Below are positions 45,678-59,925 of a stretch of 64,000 nucleotides of DNA, in pieces. This stretch comes from Cardiocondyla obscurior (Eukaryota; Arthropoda; Insecta; Hymenoptera; Formicidae): contig NC_091884.1 in assembly GCF_019399895.1 (NCBI RefSeq), positions 1,490,501 to 1,554,500 on the forward strand, read 5' to 3'. Positions within the stretch are counted from its first letter, which is position 1. Each line of letters begins with the position of its first letter. Position numbers and translations under genes: made by a program. The notes under the pieces are model-generated. The model did no database searches, was not told the DNA's origin, and was given only the letters and a program-made list of their open reading frames with translations.

Positions 45678-47640
45678 TACGGACTAAAGCGACAAAAGGA
45701 AGAGGAAGTAAGGTATGGTTGTATCTACAGTGAGAGGTCGTGCTCGAAGGCGAGTGGAAGGTCTGAGAACACGACATAGCCGTAATGATAAATGAGATTC
45801 GAATCATTAATTAACACAGGGACCTCCGGTGGAAGGCACGGCTCCTTGCTTGCGTTGGCTTTTACCGCGTTGATGGCTGTCAGCTTAGATTCAGATAACG
45901 ATACACCGCCGTTATTATCGTTCTTCCGTCGAAAATAGCGATCGTCGTGGCATCTCGGCTGCGAGGAATATAAATTAACTGATTCGCGTTATCGGAAATA
46001 AAGAAGAGAAACTCGTATTTTTTACGAAATAAATTTCGCGGGACAAAAAGCCCTGATAAAAAATTAAAAGAAAAAAAAAAAAAATCTTAACGGACTAATT
46101 TTATAAATTCATCGCAATATTATCGCCCGAACTCGACTTTTAATTACTTCTCAGGAAGAAATAAATTGCGGTGACGTTTCGCAGCGATAGCTGAAAATTC
46201 TCACCTTTATTAAAAATATTTATCACGACGATGTACCATTTTGTTTCTTAATGAGAATCCGGATTATGGAGATTACGCTGCAATTTACTAAGAGCAATCC
46301 GTGCCCGCGCTTGTCAGTTTCTGTTAACGTTATAGGAAATATATTTAAGTACTCGCGTCCGCTCGTATGAGCGGTCTCGTATGTATTGCACGTGCCTAAA
46401 ATTCTTTTACGCGTGTACACGTATACACCGTTTTATTTATCGCTATCAATGGGTGCGGGGGAGTCGCGCGAATCCTTCGATTATAACAAAAGTAAATCCA
46501 TCAAGAAGTTCGAACCCGGGCGCTGGAACGGGACGTGCGTGGTTCTCTGCAATTTTCCGAGGTTTCCTAGCTGTCGGCACTTTGATTTCATACCACGGCT
46601 CCGCCGTCTCCTCGATATTGCCCCGCGACACTGTCTGTCCCGAGGCACTGCGAACGAAATTCTTATCTTAGACCTCGTCACGTTGGAACGTCTCCAAAAG
46701 ATTTTAACGCGGACGATTTCGCGCGGTCGAGAAAACTTTTCGTAAATCACGTACGTTATTGCGTCGCGAAGCTGCGCGTTTGTCGTTCATGGATTTAAAA
46801 GTGCGGAAAGAGGGAGGAAGAGGCTTCTGAAAAAGCATCGGGCGAGGGTTTTAGTCCGAACAAAATTAATAACGTGCGGAAATTATTTTTAGTACACACA
46901 TAAAAAAAAAAGAACACGAGGCGGGGGTTTTTTTTTCTTTTCTTTTTTTTCTTTTATCCCGAGCTCCTCGTTAATTTCGCAGTTCTGGCGAGAAACGATC
47001 GAAATCGTATTTTTGCTGAAAGTGCTCGTGCACGCTTTCACGCTCGTGGCTTTCAAATAATTGGGCCATCAACATGTAAACATAATAGGTTGTATTTTTC
47101 GCCGATCCTTTGATAATTTCGATCACGCGCTGTATAATTTTATTAAAAAGATAATGCCACGAATGGCCGACGGGGTTTCTCCGACATTTGAATAAATATT
47201 AACTATTTATCTAAAACAAACATTTGAGCTTTAATTTTTCACTTTGTATTTAACACTCGAAATAGAAACCTGCTTCTTGTTAATTTCCTCGCCAGCCGCG
47301 TGTTCGGGAGTTTATTGAAAATAGTCAATTTAATTTCCCTACTTATTTACTCAGAAATTATCACAGAAATATTATTTAACAATCCGCGTTACGCGCGATA
47401 AAACGAAATATATATAAATTCATTTATGAAAAGTTAGCAAAACAATACGACGTATTTTAATAAAATGCACGTATTCGATTTTCATTACGTGTAATTTATG
47501 TTTTTAACCGGTCCATTACATTGCGTATCGGTAACAACGTGCGGAAATTTGCATTTTCCGACACGCGATGCTGTTCGTATAAATTTTTGATAACTCATTT
47601 TCGCATTTTAATTTAATAATTGAAACGCGTGTCGGACGCT
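45678..47640. other. Non-coding stretch, no gene seen
   Basis: AT-rich except a GC-moderate patch at 46.4-46.75 kb, where three frames are open at once (one with an ATG at 46449 for 98 codons). T-rich run at about 46927-46955. Nothing recognisable. Confidence 0.45.
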
Positions 47641-48560
47641 ACAATGTTTGTCGCGCCGCGATCCGCGCGCGAAATCGCATCTGATTAATACGCGCGCGGC
47701 ACCGTTTCGTGCCGCGGCGCGATAAAAAAAAAGGGGAAAGAGAAATCGTTTTCCGTGACGTTACGTCAAACCGGCGAAAGGGGATTTTCGGGAATCGCAC
47801 GATCGGCACTTTGCGAAGCTGTTCGACGTGATTTCATCGCCGCGATCCTTCCCCCCCCAAGCGTCGCGACTCCCTCCCGAATAAACAGCTCCCGCGCGGT
47901 GGTCATCCGATTTTACGAAGAGACCCTCGCGTATCGGAAGTCCTCGCAATCCGCAAGCTCGCGCTCTGATTTCCTCGGGAACGAAAGGTGTCCCCGCGCC
48001 CTTTTTCGACCCCGCATTTTGGCGCTCGCGCGAGCGATCGATCCCGCGGTCGTCTTCGGTTTTCCCTCATTTATATTCCGCTCGTCTGGCGCGGCTTCCG
48101 ACTTTTCGTAGACGACGGGCACCGGTGCGTGGGTAATCCCCCGTTGCGCCCGCTGGAAGTTTCGGGCAACGATTTGACATTCGCCCTGTAAGTAAGCACG
48201 CCCGTCGACGTAGAATTTTGCCTCGTCCTCCCTTAATAGCGGCGCGGCTGCGTTTCGGTGACGAGCCACGGTTGCGTAAGCACTCCCGCTCGCTTCTCCC
48301 CGGAGGTTTCGTTAATATCAGTTTCACCGGTCGCTTGCGTAACGAGCCAATTCCCTGCCAGTGACTCGAGCAAGACTCCCCCCTTCCCCTTCTACTACTT
48401 TGCCAAGGTAAATTCCGCCGCCCCTCCGTCTAAGCCGCCTGTGATTAACCCTTCTGGCGCTCCTAAGCGACTACTTCGCTCGGTTTCACCCGGTTTGTGT
48501 CAATTCAACGACGGTAATCGCTGCATATCGATCAGGCTGTTTTCATAGTGACGTAACCCG
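47641..48560. other. GC/CpG-rich island
   Basis: Dense CpG and long frames open on both strands at once (118 codons on + at 47755-48111; 118 on minus at 47913-48269), as expected from stop-poor composition. No domain, no consistent splice pattern. Possible regulatory island. Confidence 0.4.
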
Positions 48561-51188
48561 AGTAATTCGCCATTTGAAACTTTCCGTTTGCATTCGTATA
48601 AACGGCGTACATCTAATATTTGAGTAGCGGGGGATATTTCGCAGGGGGGAGAGATTAGAGAAAAAGCGAGACGTCGCGCCCTGAAAAGTCGAACGTGTCC
48701 TAAAGAAGTTAAAATTATTTGTACATGTAAGAGCGACAGATTCTTGTTATATATTTTCTTTTTCTTTTTCTTTCTTTTTCTTTTTTTTTTTTCGATCCCC
48801 CGAAAACGATGTTTAGACAGCTGTGGAAATTTTCGAAGATCATTTAACTTCACGCGCCACCTGCAATAACAACCGGTTCAGAGGCGAAGCGACTGACTCC
48901 GACGATTGAGCGAATCGAGAGCGCGGCGTACTCTCGCCGTAGGAATAGTGGACTCGTAAAATGCGGCATTGTCTTCCGGTATTGTCATCCGAGAGCTTAT
49001 TTTACGGGAACCGTTAAATCCCGGGCGCCCGCACGTCGCGGGCGCGTACGTCGGCAGATTCAGTTTCACTTTAACGATTACAGCGACGCGTTCGGAATTC
49101 TCCATGGGGAATGTTTATGAAGCCTCACGTTCCGGCATATTTATTAGCGCGGTTATTCACACCCGCGCCTCGTTTAGCCAACACTTGAATTTTTATCGTC
49201 GCACGTGCGCCCCCGGCGCTCTACGCACAATCATACAAGTAATTGTGGTTTCCTAAATACGGTAATCGGATCGTAATTAGATGATAAAGCGACGAAAATT
49301 TTCTTTTTTTAATATATGTTTTATTTTATTATATTATATTTTTTTTTCTTAATTTGTAAAAAATATTTCAGACCTTGGTTCAAGATTTTACGTTTGTAGG
49401 GTACTGATATTTGCTTATTGGCTATTTATGCGTAATGTGCAACAATCGCAAATAATTACGATATAGAATCTGATAATAAATTGTAACAAATGCGGTCGTT
49501 TATCTGTATTCGGGAATTTTTTTACTTTTTCTACTTATTATACCGTTCGTTGTATCACATTACGATTCCCTTCAACGTATGCAATTCTCTGACAAACGAT
49601 ACGCAAATGCATTAGAAACAACGACGTTGCGATATAATATCTCGCGACGGAAACTATCGCGAAAACTGCCGGTATTGGTTGAAAAACACGTACTCGCTGT
49701 CGCATCGACAAATTTCCGTTCCGCTTTGCGCGATATTTCTTAAACATCCAAATACAGCGCTTGACAACCGTTACATAAACTCAGTTTTACCATAAGATAA
49801 CTTGTTCTAAAAAAATCTTAAAAAAAAAGAAACTTTTCTCCCTTTAATTCAACTCTTCTCAAAGTTAAAAAATTAAAAAAAATAAATAAAATTGCAATAA
49901 TATTTAAAAATAATAATTGCGAGTCGTATTTTATTATAACCGGGGAAAATTTTCATACAAATCTTCATTTGAAATTTTTACGTATTATATTTATTTTAAT
50001 ACAAAATCCGAAAAGCGGGAGAGTCGTTGCTCTTTCAATCGTTACACTTTCATCACGCTGGTGACGAACGAACATAGGATTTTCGCGAAATTTTCGTTTA
50101 TAAGAAGCTTTGAAGAAATATTTAACGCTCGTGCATATTTACAATACGTTATAATTGTACTTTCGATAATCCGCGGTGAAACGGCCGCGTTGTTAACCGG
50201 AACGCATGCCGCTCCTGCCATTTTCATTTATATTCCTTTCGCTTTACGTTTTTCCGCTCGCAGTTTTTTGCTCTTTATGCCGGCCATTCGGTTCCATTTC
50301 GCGCGTTAGCTGCCACGCGCGTTCACCACCGTAACGTTCTCATCCGCGGAGCCGATTTGGGAGCATCGCCGTCATTCGCTCGCACGTGTGCGTATGCGCG
50401 AGGTATGTCGCAGCAATTTCGAATGAAGTTTTGTATTTTCAACTATGCAGTTGACGCTATGCTATTCTGCCTGCAAACGAGCGTTCGCTCTCGCTCGGCG
50501 CGGCTCGCATATGAACACGAAAATTGGTAAGCTCCGGTGACGCGAACTCGTTATTTTTCTACGTGGCTTGGCGTCCGCGATTTGTCTTCCATCGATTTTT
50601 AACGCCATTCAGTGCCCGATATTTTGCTTATTGATCAACGCCGCCCGCGAAAGCCGCGTTTACGAGTGTTTATCAAATTTCATACCGATTATTTATTCGA
50701 TTTCCATACGCGTCGAAATAATACTTTTACGTTTCTATGGATCTTTTTATGATTGATTTAGTTTTAGGAAAACACACACAGAAAGAAAAAGAGAGAGAGC
50801 GTTGCTAAAGCTGACCAAAAAATAAAAAAAAAGAATTTTTTTTAAGAAAGGGTAGATTTATTAATTCTTTAAAAATTAGGCCGAATTTTTTTTCCTTTTT
50901 TTTCGGCAGAAATAATTATAATTGTCGAAATATTATTCCTGAAAGGGAACAATAAAGTACATTTGTATTTCACAAATTTTATGTTTATGTTGTAACGTGG
51001 AGCGCGTTATCGTGACTGTATGATGTATCTTTTCACGCATATATGTTAAGCACAACGTGAATATTCCATTATTGGAATGAGATATTAATTTTTTTCTAAA
51101 GTGCGCTTTTGGATTGCGTTCCCTTTGACAGCTTCGCTCAATTTTTATATAATGGATATTCCACTCCAGTGAAACGGTAAATCTGCGA

Positions 51189-51220
<32 letters not shown>

Positions 51221-52500
51221 ATTTCGTGTCGATCTGGTGTCAAAGGCAGGACTCTTGTTTCGCGCGTTTTTGAACACAAAAGCTATAAACGCGCTCTTAT
51301 TGAAGGTATTGCGTATAATACGTCAGAACAATAGATGAGAAAAGTCAATCTTATGAATATAATAAAAGTGTATGTAACGCAAACATTGCGTACAGGATTG
51401 CGCTTTAATTAGCCTGCGAAGAGCATTTTCGATTAATATTTAATATACCGCCGTGCATGTATGCATATGTATTTTTTAAATCGTATTTTGCATACTGATT
51501 TGATTCTAAAAGCACGCTAGACGCCGGAGAGAAAAATATGAAGAGGAATGCGCGCCGTACATGCATTTACAAAAGTTTCCATTTAATTTGGTTTCGCTTT
51601 GTAGCCGCCCTCTTTTTTTTTTTTATTTTTCCCCTTTTTTATTTTATTTTTTTTTTTACGACAATTTTCGAAAGCGGAAATTATTTTTAAGCGCCACGGC
51701 ACGCAAGAATTCGTCCGCTTTTGTAAATTACATCAAAATGAAATTGAGGTTTCTCTCGCGAATTCATAAATGATCCCGGAATATTCCCGGACTATTGAGT
51801 AAATTAGTTGTAAAATCAACTCGTAACTGTATTGAAATATAATTTAATGAACAATGAAAACTGCTCGTTCTAATATTACAAAATTATATTTGATTGCAAT
51901 TTTAATTTTGTTCTTCTCTCTCTTTTTTTTCTTTTTTTTTTAAAGAAACTAATACGTCGAAAAATATCTTTATTGCATCTGCAGTATATTAGAAGCTGGG
52001 TTTTTCAAATTATTTTATGGAACAGAATTCTTGCAAACTATACAGTCAATATTATTTAACAATTAAATTGGATGAAAATATCCTCGGTAGTTTACTCGTT
52101 CAATCATCAAAACGGATGCTGAATAAACGCATCCATTTAATGCAATCAATTTGCAAAAAAATACTTAAGTATATTTAGATGAAAAACGAATTTTGTAATT
52201 AACTCTGAAATATATCGATACGAGTTTTTAGAATTTTTTTTCCATAAATAATACGTTGATGAAACTCTTTAAAAATATCGGATAATTCACTTTACTTTAG
52301 TTCAAGTCTAATAACGAAGTTTATTACGTACACGTTGAATAGGCGCTTCAATATCTAAACTTTTTTTCGAAAGAAGAAGTTAGACTTTTATTTTATTTTA
52401 TTTTTTTTAATATCCTTTAGAAATCGCTATCGCCAAGTCCGTGTGCGCAATATACATATTACTTTTTGCAAATCGCCTCTCAAATAATACCGATAAATCG
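48561..52500. other. Mostly AT-rich non-coding stretch
   Basis: Contains a T/CT tract at 48760-48793, AT-rich blocks at 49.3-49.5, 49.8-50.0 and 51.8-52.4 kb, a (TA)n-poly(T) repeat at 51189-51221 and T-rich tracts near 51610-51660. Open frames are short. The 130-codon frame at 49917-50309 is low in domain-like features. Confidence 0.5.
51189..51221 (+). repeat. (TA)n followed by poly(T)
   Basis: Eight to nine TA units run directly into about 15 T. A DNA-unwinding-prone microsatellite. Confidence 0.85.
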
Positions 52501-53570
52501 AGCCGCGGTTAAGAGCGAAACGTGGCCCGAACATCATCGAGGGACGATCTCGTAAAACAAATCGCGAGTTTCTTTTTCCGGTATCGGCGCGCAAAGTACG
52601 GTCATCATACTTGGAAATGGCGTGTATCTATCGCCGTGCATATAGGTGAAATATTTTGCTGCTTCAGAGGTGTTAAGGAACACCATCCTGAGAATATCAT
52701 TCGCCCTGGTGGCCCTTCCCCACCCTTCCCCCATGTCTCACCCTGGGATCGATCGTTCGCGAGGGTTGCCACCGCCGGTTGTTCGTTCGTGGGGGTTAAG
52801 TTGGGTGCGATCTCTTATCGGCACTACGAGCAGCGCGAGTCTACCCACGTTTCCCTTATCTTTCTCGCTTCTCTCCGCCCCGTGGAACTTATAGCCCCGC
52901 TCACACATACGTACGACACATATTGTCATTTGAATGTACGAGCGGTGCGCTTGGCAGCACCTAGCGAGCGTATGAATGGCCGCCTATCGACTCTAGTCGT
53001 CCTCGTCGTCATCGTCGCCGCCGATGACGACGTTCCTCCGCCGTTTTTCCACGTGGCGGTGGTCCTCGCCGCGCGCGATCTTTTTTCCACGGATAACCCT
53101 CGACCGTTTTCTCTTCCCACTTTGCGCGAATGATCGATTCCCCGTTCGGCTCTCCCGGCGAGAGAGAGAGATCGGCTCCGCTGCTCCCGAACGTCGTAAA
53201 TCGAGCGAACGACGATCGATTAATCATCGTATACGTTCTTTCGCTTCCGGCGCGGATTTACGAAAACGAAACTTCGGGCTGTCGATTGTTTTAGGATCGA
53301 TTGTACTAGCAGGTGCGCGATATGTCGAGTGGGCGAATCGGATGTACGCGCGGAGTGTGATCGGAGGGGGCCAATGTCTTTCCGCAGACGTCGATCGTCT
53401 CGCTATGTACGTACGGAGAAGGAGTAAATGGCATAAGAAGCGATTGCACGCTCACATATGTAACGGGGAGAAGGGAGCTTATATTTTTATGAAAGGCGCC
53501 GTTTCTTCATCTTTATTCGAGCCGCCGCTTATAGATAGCCTCAGTAACCAGCACCTGTAACTCGCGGTAT
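52501..53570. other. GC-rich island with long stop-free frames
   Basis: The longest open frames of the window lie here: 203 codons on + at 52522-53133, and 178 codons on + at 53024-53560, overlapping in another frame. Both lack domains. The first starts at GTG and has a Val/Asp stretch from CGTC/GACGA repeats at about 52996-53033. Frames on the minus strand are also open. I treat them as compositional; a promoter-type island is possible. Confidence 0.35.
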
Positions 53571-55440
53571 CGTCCGATTATTAAAGTTTACTGTGAAAGT
53601 TATTCGCTCGCTTTTATTTACAGCGGCAGCTTTGGAATACGCCGCTATATGATCGCTATACATACTTTTATTGAATATCAATAAAATTAAGTTGGAATAA
53701 AAATTACTTTTAATTTCATTGAAACGGTATTAATATTAATTGCAATTGTATTATACATAAAATAAAAGAAAAAAAATTATTTTTGAAGGGTATAATGCAC
53801 AGATAATATGAGAACTCTTCGCGATTACGTTCGACAGTGCCTAACAAGTGACGAGTAATAAGTCGAGTTTTATCACGAGGTGATTGACAGACGGAGAAAG
53901 GGGGAGGGGGACCCCGTTCTCTCTTCGGCATATACGTTTTTCATGAGCGGCAATCTACGGTAATGTAGCGCGTGACATTATTCAAATTCAATCATTCGTA
54001 GCAATTCGTAATTCTCGCCGTCGCGCGCTCCCGATAACGTTATTCCGCTGATTTCTCGAGCCGGGGATTCGCGCCGCGCTAGAAATTCGCTATTTATCAG
54101 AGAGGGGGGGACCAGGGACATCCTCTGGCGCGAGTCGTTAAAAAGTAATGTATTCCGTTAGCGGCGCAGGCGGGCGGAATACCGACGAGTAGTCAGGGAA
54201 AGAGGGAATCCTTTTATGCCAGCGGCTCGTACGGATGTTTTCGTCAAAGGACACGCATACCGTATCCCCGCAGCTGTTCCGGCGAGAGGGCAAAACCGCC
54301 CGAGTTCGAGCCGCTTCTCTCGTGGAAAAGCTAAATTGCCCTCCCTCCCTTCCCCCGTTTTCTACGGCGACACTGCTGAATTTTTAGCTCGTTTCCGAAG
54401 TGTTCTGCTATCACGTTCATTCGCGCGGCTTGCGACGCGAGCGTTCGCCGAACGTCTGACAAATCAGGCGCGCGACTTAACCGAACGGTTCGATATTTCC
54501 TGGAGGACGGAAACGAGTCGCTTATACGCGCGAGCATAGAGACATTATTAAAAGCGACGATTTTTTATTTGCCTACCGGGTTTTTATATCTGAAATACGA
54601 CGAGAGGGAGAGGCAGGGAAAATTAGGTCGGATTAGCTTCCTCACATTTTAATGCGGAAAATAAAATTAAGTAACTATCTCAGTAACTTGTGTTCATTGC
54701 ATACTTTAACGAGAGCGATATTTTAGATTTGCTAATAATTAAAATATTAACGTCTCTCCCTCCTTTATTTTCTTTCTTTTTTTTAATGAATATGCATTCT
54801 GTTATAATAAATTGTTTTCGTCGTTCCTCTTGAAATCCGGTTTAAAACTGCGCGAGCGGTGATCTAATTTATTCTACGCTATTAAATGCGCGCTATTAAG
54901 TCTTTTTCCGTCGGCATTCATCCTTTATTCATCTTTCGCGCGTCACAGTGCTCACCGCAGCGTAACATTTTATTTAAATTCGCGATAAAAGGACGACCGC
55001 GAACGCTGAACGCGGCGATAAATCCTGTCGGGTGCGTAATCGATTCATCCGCCGGCAGAATGGCTTAATTTAAACAACAACCGCGCGGAAGTCCCTCGCG
55101 TAATTACCGTCGCAACTGAAGTTTTGTTTCGTATCCACAACAAGATCGTGCAACAACGAGGTGCGCGAATGTCACGCTCACGTCTGAAGCAACACGTCTC
55201 CCTCCGACTTCGCTGTAATTAAGACGACATTCGCTCCGCGAAAATTCAGATTGCTTCGCGCGACAGCGACGCATTAGAAGACATCTCGAGCGCGTAAATT
55301 TCTTTCGTATTTCATTGAATTTTATTTTTATATTTATTTTATTTTTATTAAACGTCGGCCGAACGTTTTTCGAAACGATTTTCGGGCACGCAAACTCCTC
55401 AGATTTTTCGAAACTCATCTCGCTTTTGCGTTTCCTTCCT
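53571..55440. other. Non-coding stretch with a GC-rich patch
   Basis: AT-rich at 53.6-53.8 and 54.6-54.85 kb. GC-rich at 53.9-54.55 kb with open frames on both strands. A purine/G-rich run occurs at 53893-53911. No recognisable gene. Confidence 0.45.
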
Positions 55441-58050
55441 CGAGGCATTCAAACGCGCATCTCCCACGTCGCTTTATGTTCTATTACGCCGCGGTAATGG
55501 CTTTCGTCATACGTTTGGTTGGAAAACACTCGCCGCGTATGAAAAGTTATCCGTAAACTTTTAGCAACTGTCGTCGATTCGGGACAACTCCCTGCAAACA
55601 CGCTGGCTTATGCAAAGCGGGTGAAGTTACGCGCTTTGCCGTTTTACGCTCGGAGGAGAATATTATTCTTAAGGGACGAGTTTAGCGCTTTTCGCGGCGC
55701 CGGTGATTTTTGGCCGACCCGGCGAAATTTCGGGAACTTTTATTTATAAGACCGCTTTTGATAGCGCGTGATTTTTATTTTTTACAAAAATTCCTTCGCG
55801 ATGCGCTTCGTGCGTTCGCGAGCCATTTGCGGGGGAAATTCCAGTCGGCACTTTTCACGGCGGTAAACGTTCGAATCCAACGCTCGTATCTAATTCTGTT
55901 TAGCGGAGTGACCGAGGGTATAACGTTGACGGGACCGACGCCGTACGCCGTGCCGCGTCACACCGCGTCGCGGCGTGCCCGCTTGCGGGAAAGTTTAAAT
56001 TATCCTGTCCGCCGGGAGGAAGCGTCTCTCTTCTCCGCGGGGAAACGACTCGGATTGGCCGAGTCTGATTAGTTTGCCGGTCCCTCGCCCGTTTTATCCC
56101 TACTTTGCTCACCCTCCGCCCCGGCCGCCTCTCTTTCTTTTTATCTACCTATTTATCTGTCTCTTTCTTTCCCTCCTCGCTATCGTCCCTTTCGTAGTTC
56201 GGTAACTATCGCGACTAAAGAGTCGGTGGCGCATTCAGTCAAGGTGCTGTTATAGCTCTTCTCCCGAACAAACTAACCGGAAACCATGGAAGTTGCCAGC
56301 AGATAGTACCATATTCATCTCGGGTTTTCTCATCTTCCTACTCTTTGTTTGTTTTTTTTCCCTTGTTGCGTACAATTTTTTTTTTTCCTTTTTTTTTTCT
56401 TTTTTTTAATAACGAACGCGAGGCTTCGTATGACGCAACCGCGAAATAATGACAACCCCTTCATTTGGTTTAATCAAACCCCCCTTCGACTGACGTCTCG
56501 ATGGTTTCGCAAGCTCGTATCAATTCACATAATGAACGCCCGGAAGGTGTAGAAGCGGCTTTATGGATCTCGAACCCGTCTCCCGCGAGACGCGGTCGGC
56601 TTGGTTTAATCAGCTGGCGGATATTCCTACGATATACACAGCAAATTCCGAATCCAGTCTCCGAAGTGGCGGGGTTATAATGCAAATGGAATTCCTCCAA
56701 GTAATCGGAAGTTCCTTAACGCCCGTATTCGGCCGGCGGGGAAATGATCTACCTCGGGATATTTCTTTAACCGAAAATCGCTGCCGCGTTCGAGTACGTC
56801 GCGTATGATAAACGTAAGCGTTATTCCGCTACTCGAAAGTTGTTAAGTGCCGGAAATTTAAATGGAAATTTCACCCACGACGTTTGATTGTTAAGTATCC
56901 CGGGCGCAGCGTTCCCGCGTCTTCAAAGCGCCGCGCTGGGTCCCGCTTTAGCCGGGGGTAGTTTTGACGAGAGTTGTTTCGGGGTTGTTTTGGCAATTAC
57001 GAGGAAATTACGCGGAACAGACCGCCGCATTGCTGTTGCGGCGTTATAAAAGCTACGTCGCGGGAGAAGATCCCCGGACCTCGCGTTTATGAGCGACGCG
57101 TGGATTAACGTTCAATTTACTTGTAGCCTCGTCATTTTCGACGGCGCTTTTTGGCTCTTGCAATCTTGCGAAACCAAAGATCGATTTGTATTAAATAAGT
57201 ACAGCCGTAATGCGCGTTAAAAATTGCGTAACGACGCCGGCATGTTTCTCATATCTCTTTTCTTACGTTTGCGAATCCGGCGAGATTAATTTCGAGCCCG
57301 GAAAAAAAAAATCACTGTTTGCCCTGCGAATGAAACTTTCTTTTTTTTTTTTTTTTTTCTTTTTTTTCAACGAGGGACGGAAATTTATTGGAAAAAGCGT
57401 TGTAATCGACACTTTGTCGAATACACGCCGACTATCGCGATCAGATTGATTATTTATTTACGGCGCTCCGTCGTTCATTCCATCGGCCCGTTGTCAATTA
57501 CTCAGCACGGCGCCAATGAACAAACAAGTGAAAAGTGGCAATCACATAGTGCTTTCCATTATGTCTTCAAAGAGCGTTGCGCCCGATGCCGTGTAATATT
57601 AATCTATAATTAGCGCGTCGCGATGTTTAAATACGTGGCCCGGACGTGCGGAATGTACGTTAAACATTCATGCGCCCGGCATTAACAGCAAAGTCGGCCG
57701 CTATTTTAAATTCCGTTAACGCAGCTGCGCTTAAACGCGCGGGATATGGGTCGCGAATGTAATATGCGAGGGACGTATCGTACCCGCGTGCATTATATTG
57801 TTTGTAAATGGCGATCGGCTAAATAACAAACAGCGGCGCAATTTATTACGGTATTGTATCGCGACCTCTGTAATCGCGCAGTTTTTCTCGCGCTGATCAA
57901 AACCAATGTAACGTTCTCGTGTACAGAATATATCGATTTATACTCAAACAAAGAGTGTTTGCCGGAATATGCGCGGCAGTTAAGTAAGAGCAATATCCGT
58001 AGCCTAGTTTAGATACATCGTAAAAGTTGGGCGCAATCAACGCACGGGCA
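55441..58050. other. GC-moderate non-coding stretch
   Basis: CpG-rich at 55.6-56.1 kb. A pyrimidine-rich segment at about 56105-56190 has CTTTCTTT/TATCTAC units. T-rich runs lie at 56375-56406 and 57341-57358. An ATG-initiated frame at 56563 (81 codons) has ordinary protein-like composition but no family, and a minus frame overlaps it. Confidence 0.45.
57341..57358 (+). repeat. Poly(T) tract, 18 bases
   Basis: Uninterrupted T run, continuing as C then seven more T. Confidence 0.9.
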
Positions 58051-59583
58051 TTTTCGCGAAAACGCGCCTGAGTGCGCGGCTTGTTTGTTCAGGACTTCGC
58101 GCAGGGAGAAGAAGAGCTCGGCGTTTCGGAACGATCAACGGGGCGCTACGAAGTAATTCGAAGAACGGTTAACGTTAACTTCGGACGCGACTTTGAGCGG
58201 GGGATCAGGCGCGAGTACGCGAAGCTGAGTCGCCGCCGAGTATTAATCACGCGTAATCTCGCGGAGCCGGGCGTTGGAACCTACGATCTGGTTCCAATTA
58301 AAGGGCCGCGGGAAAGCCCTCGAAAGCAAATTGGCGCCGGGTGCAACCCCGGCGCGAGCCCCGGTTCGTTGACTTTAATTTCGACACCGGGACACCCACC
58401 CGTGGCTCCTCGTCCTTCGCTCCGGCAACTCGATTCCTTTCCTCCTTTCCGCGGCCCCCTTTTCCCCGTCGCTCGTCCTTTTTCTCGCTTTATCTCGCGT
58501 TCCTGCAGTACCCGGCGAGCGGGCGACCGCGCCCGGAATCGACGACGACGTTTACGGAAGGACGTCTGTAATTGGATGGTCTCGCTTTATTGACGGTAGA
58601 ATTAGCCGCCTCGAACGTGCTCGCCGAGCACGAGACGCTCGGCACGGCATTCCGGCCGCGATCCCGATTTCCGGCGAATTTCCGAGAACGTTGCGACCGC
58701 CTTTTCGGAATTTCCGTTTACGCGTGACGGATCTGTCAGAATCCGTCGTCACACGTCCGTGTCTATCAGCGAGTGCCTCTTTACCTTCTCCCCCAAAAGC
58801 GTCTTCTCAAATTTTCCGCCCAATAAAACGACGCGTATTAAAAACCAGCGCTTTTACGATCTTTAAAGCGAATGGGGCCGGGCTTAGGACGTATCGGCGT
58901 CAAAAAAACTACTTTGCTTTTTATCTTGTATAAAATGTAACGCGCGTAAAGTGTAATACGTTCGAACGCGCTACGGTCTAAATTTAATTAAGTCGAAAAC
59001 GCGGGGCGATTCTTCTCAGTCGCGTAATCGCCGTTTTCTCGACGGGAAATATCGGATTATTATGTTCCGCCGTACGTTATTTATTTCGATATGCGTGTAA
59101 TCGAAGTCTGGCGAAATTCCTCTCGGGCGGGCGGGAGTACGTACTGACTTTCGGAAAGATAGGAAGCCGGACAACCTATATTTGTATATCGACTCCTTGC
59201 AAACTGCCTCGACGTTCGAGTATGGTAATATCCGGCGGCACCTGATGGAAGTTCCTGTTTTTCCGTAGTCGCGCTCTATTAAAGTTTTCCTGCCTCTACG
59301 CCGGGAACGAGGGTTCCCGCAGCATCCCGCGGACCGCAGGATCGAACGGAATGCGGCGAGATGAGCGAGACAGAAACCGGGGGGAGGGGGAGGAGGAGCG
59401 CGCAGAGTTGGATTGTAAATTAGAATCCCCATAAAGCGCAAACCAGAACGCGCGGCGCAGAGGTTGCAAATGGCGTCGGAGTCTCAGGGGTGGTTTACGT
59501 TACGAAGGGTGCGAGCGAGACCGACAAGAGCACAAACGCAGCCGGATGGATGTGGCTCGGCCCGGTTTTCTCTTCCTTCTAGC

Positions 59584-59611
59584 TTTCTCTCTCTCTCTCT
59601 TTCTCTCTTTT
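59584..59611 (+). repeat. (CT)n microsatellite
   Basis: CT units with T-rich interruptions. Confidence 0.85.
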
Positions 59612-59925
59612 CATCCCTTTCCAGCAGGGCGGATTGTTAGTAGACATTCGGAACTTCTTACCGAGTATTACTTTGCCCTTCGAACTTCGGCCGAATGCTT
59701 TCGAGCGGTCTCGTATTCACCGTTTCGCTCCTTTCGCTTCCGATTTCCGCGACATACGGCCGCCCTCTTATTTCTAAAAGTATGTAACGGGCCGCGTATC
59801 GACTACCTTACACGGACGAGTACACGCGTGCGCGCGAAATCGACGAATCCTGCGGAGTCCGCACATTTCTTTTCGACTCCGTTCGTCATTTCCGCGAACT
59901 TTCTTTCCTTCCTACGTGGATTTTT

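Noticed and set aside
52522..53133. 203-codon open frame, the longest in the window
   Set aside because: Starts at GTG, has no domain, includes a Val/Asp run from simple repeats, overlaps another long + frame and minus frames. Explained by few stop codons in a GC-rich island.
58072..58593. 173-codon frame with a protein-like middle section
   Set aside because: GTG start, Arg/Pro/Ser-rich second half, overlapping open frames, no recognisable family.
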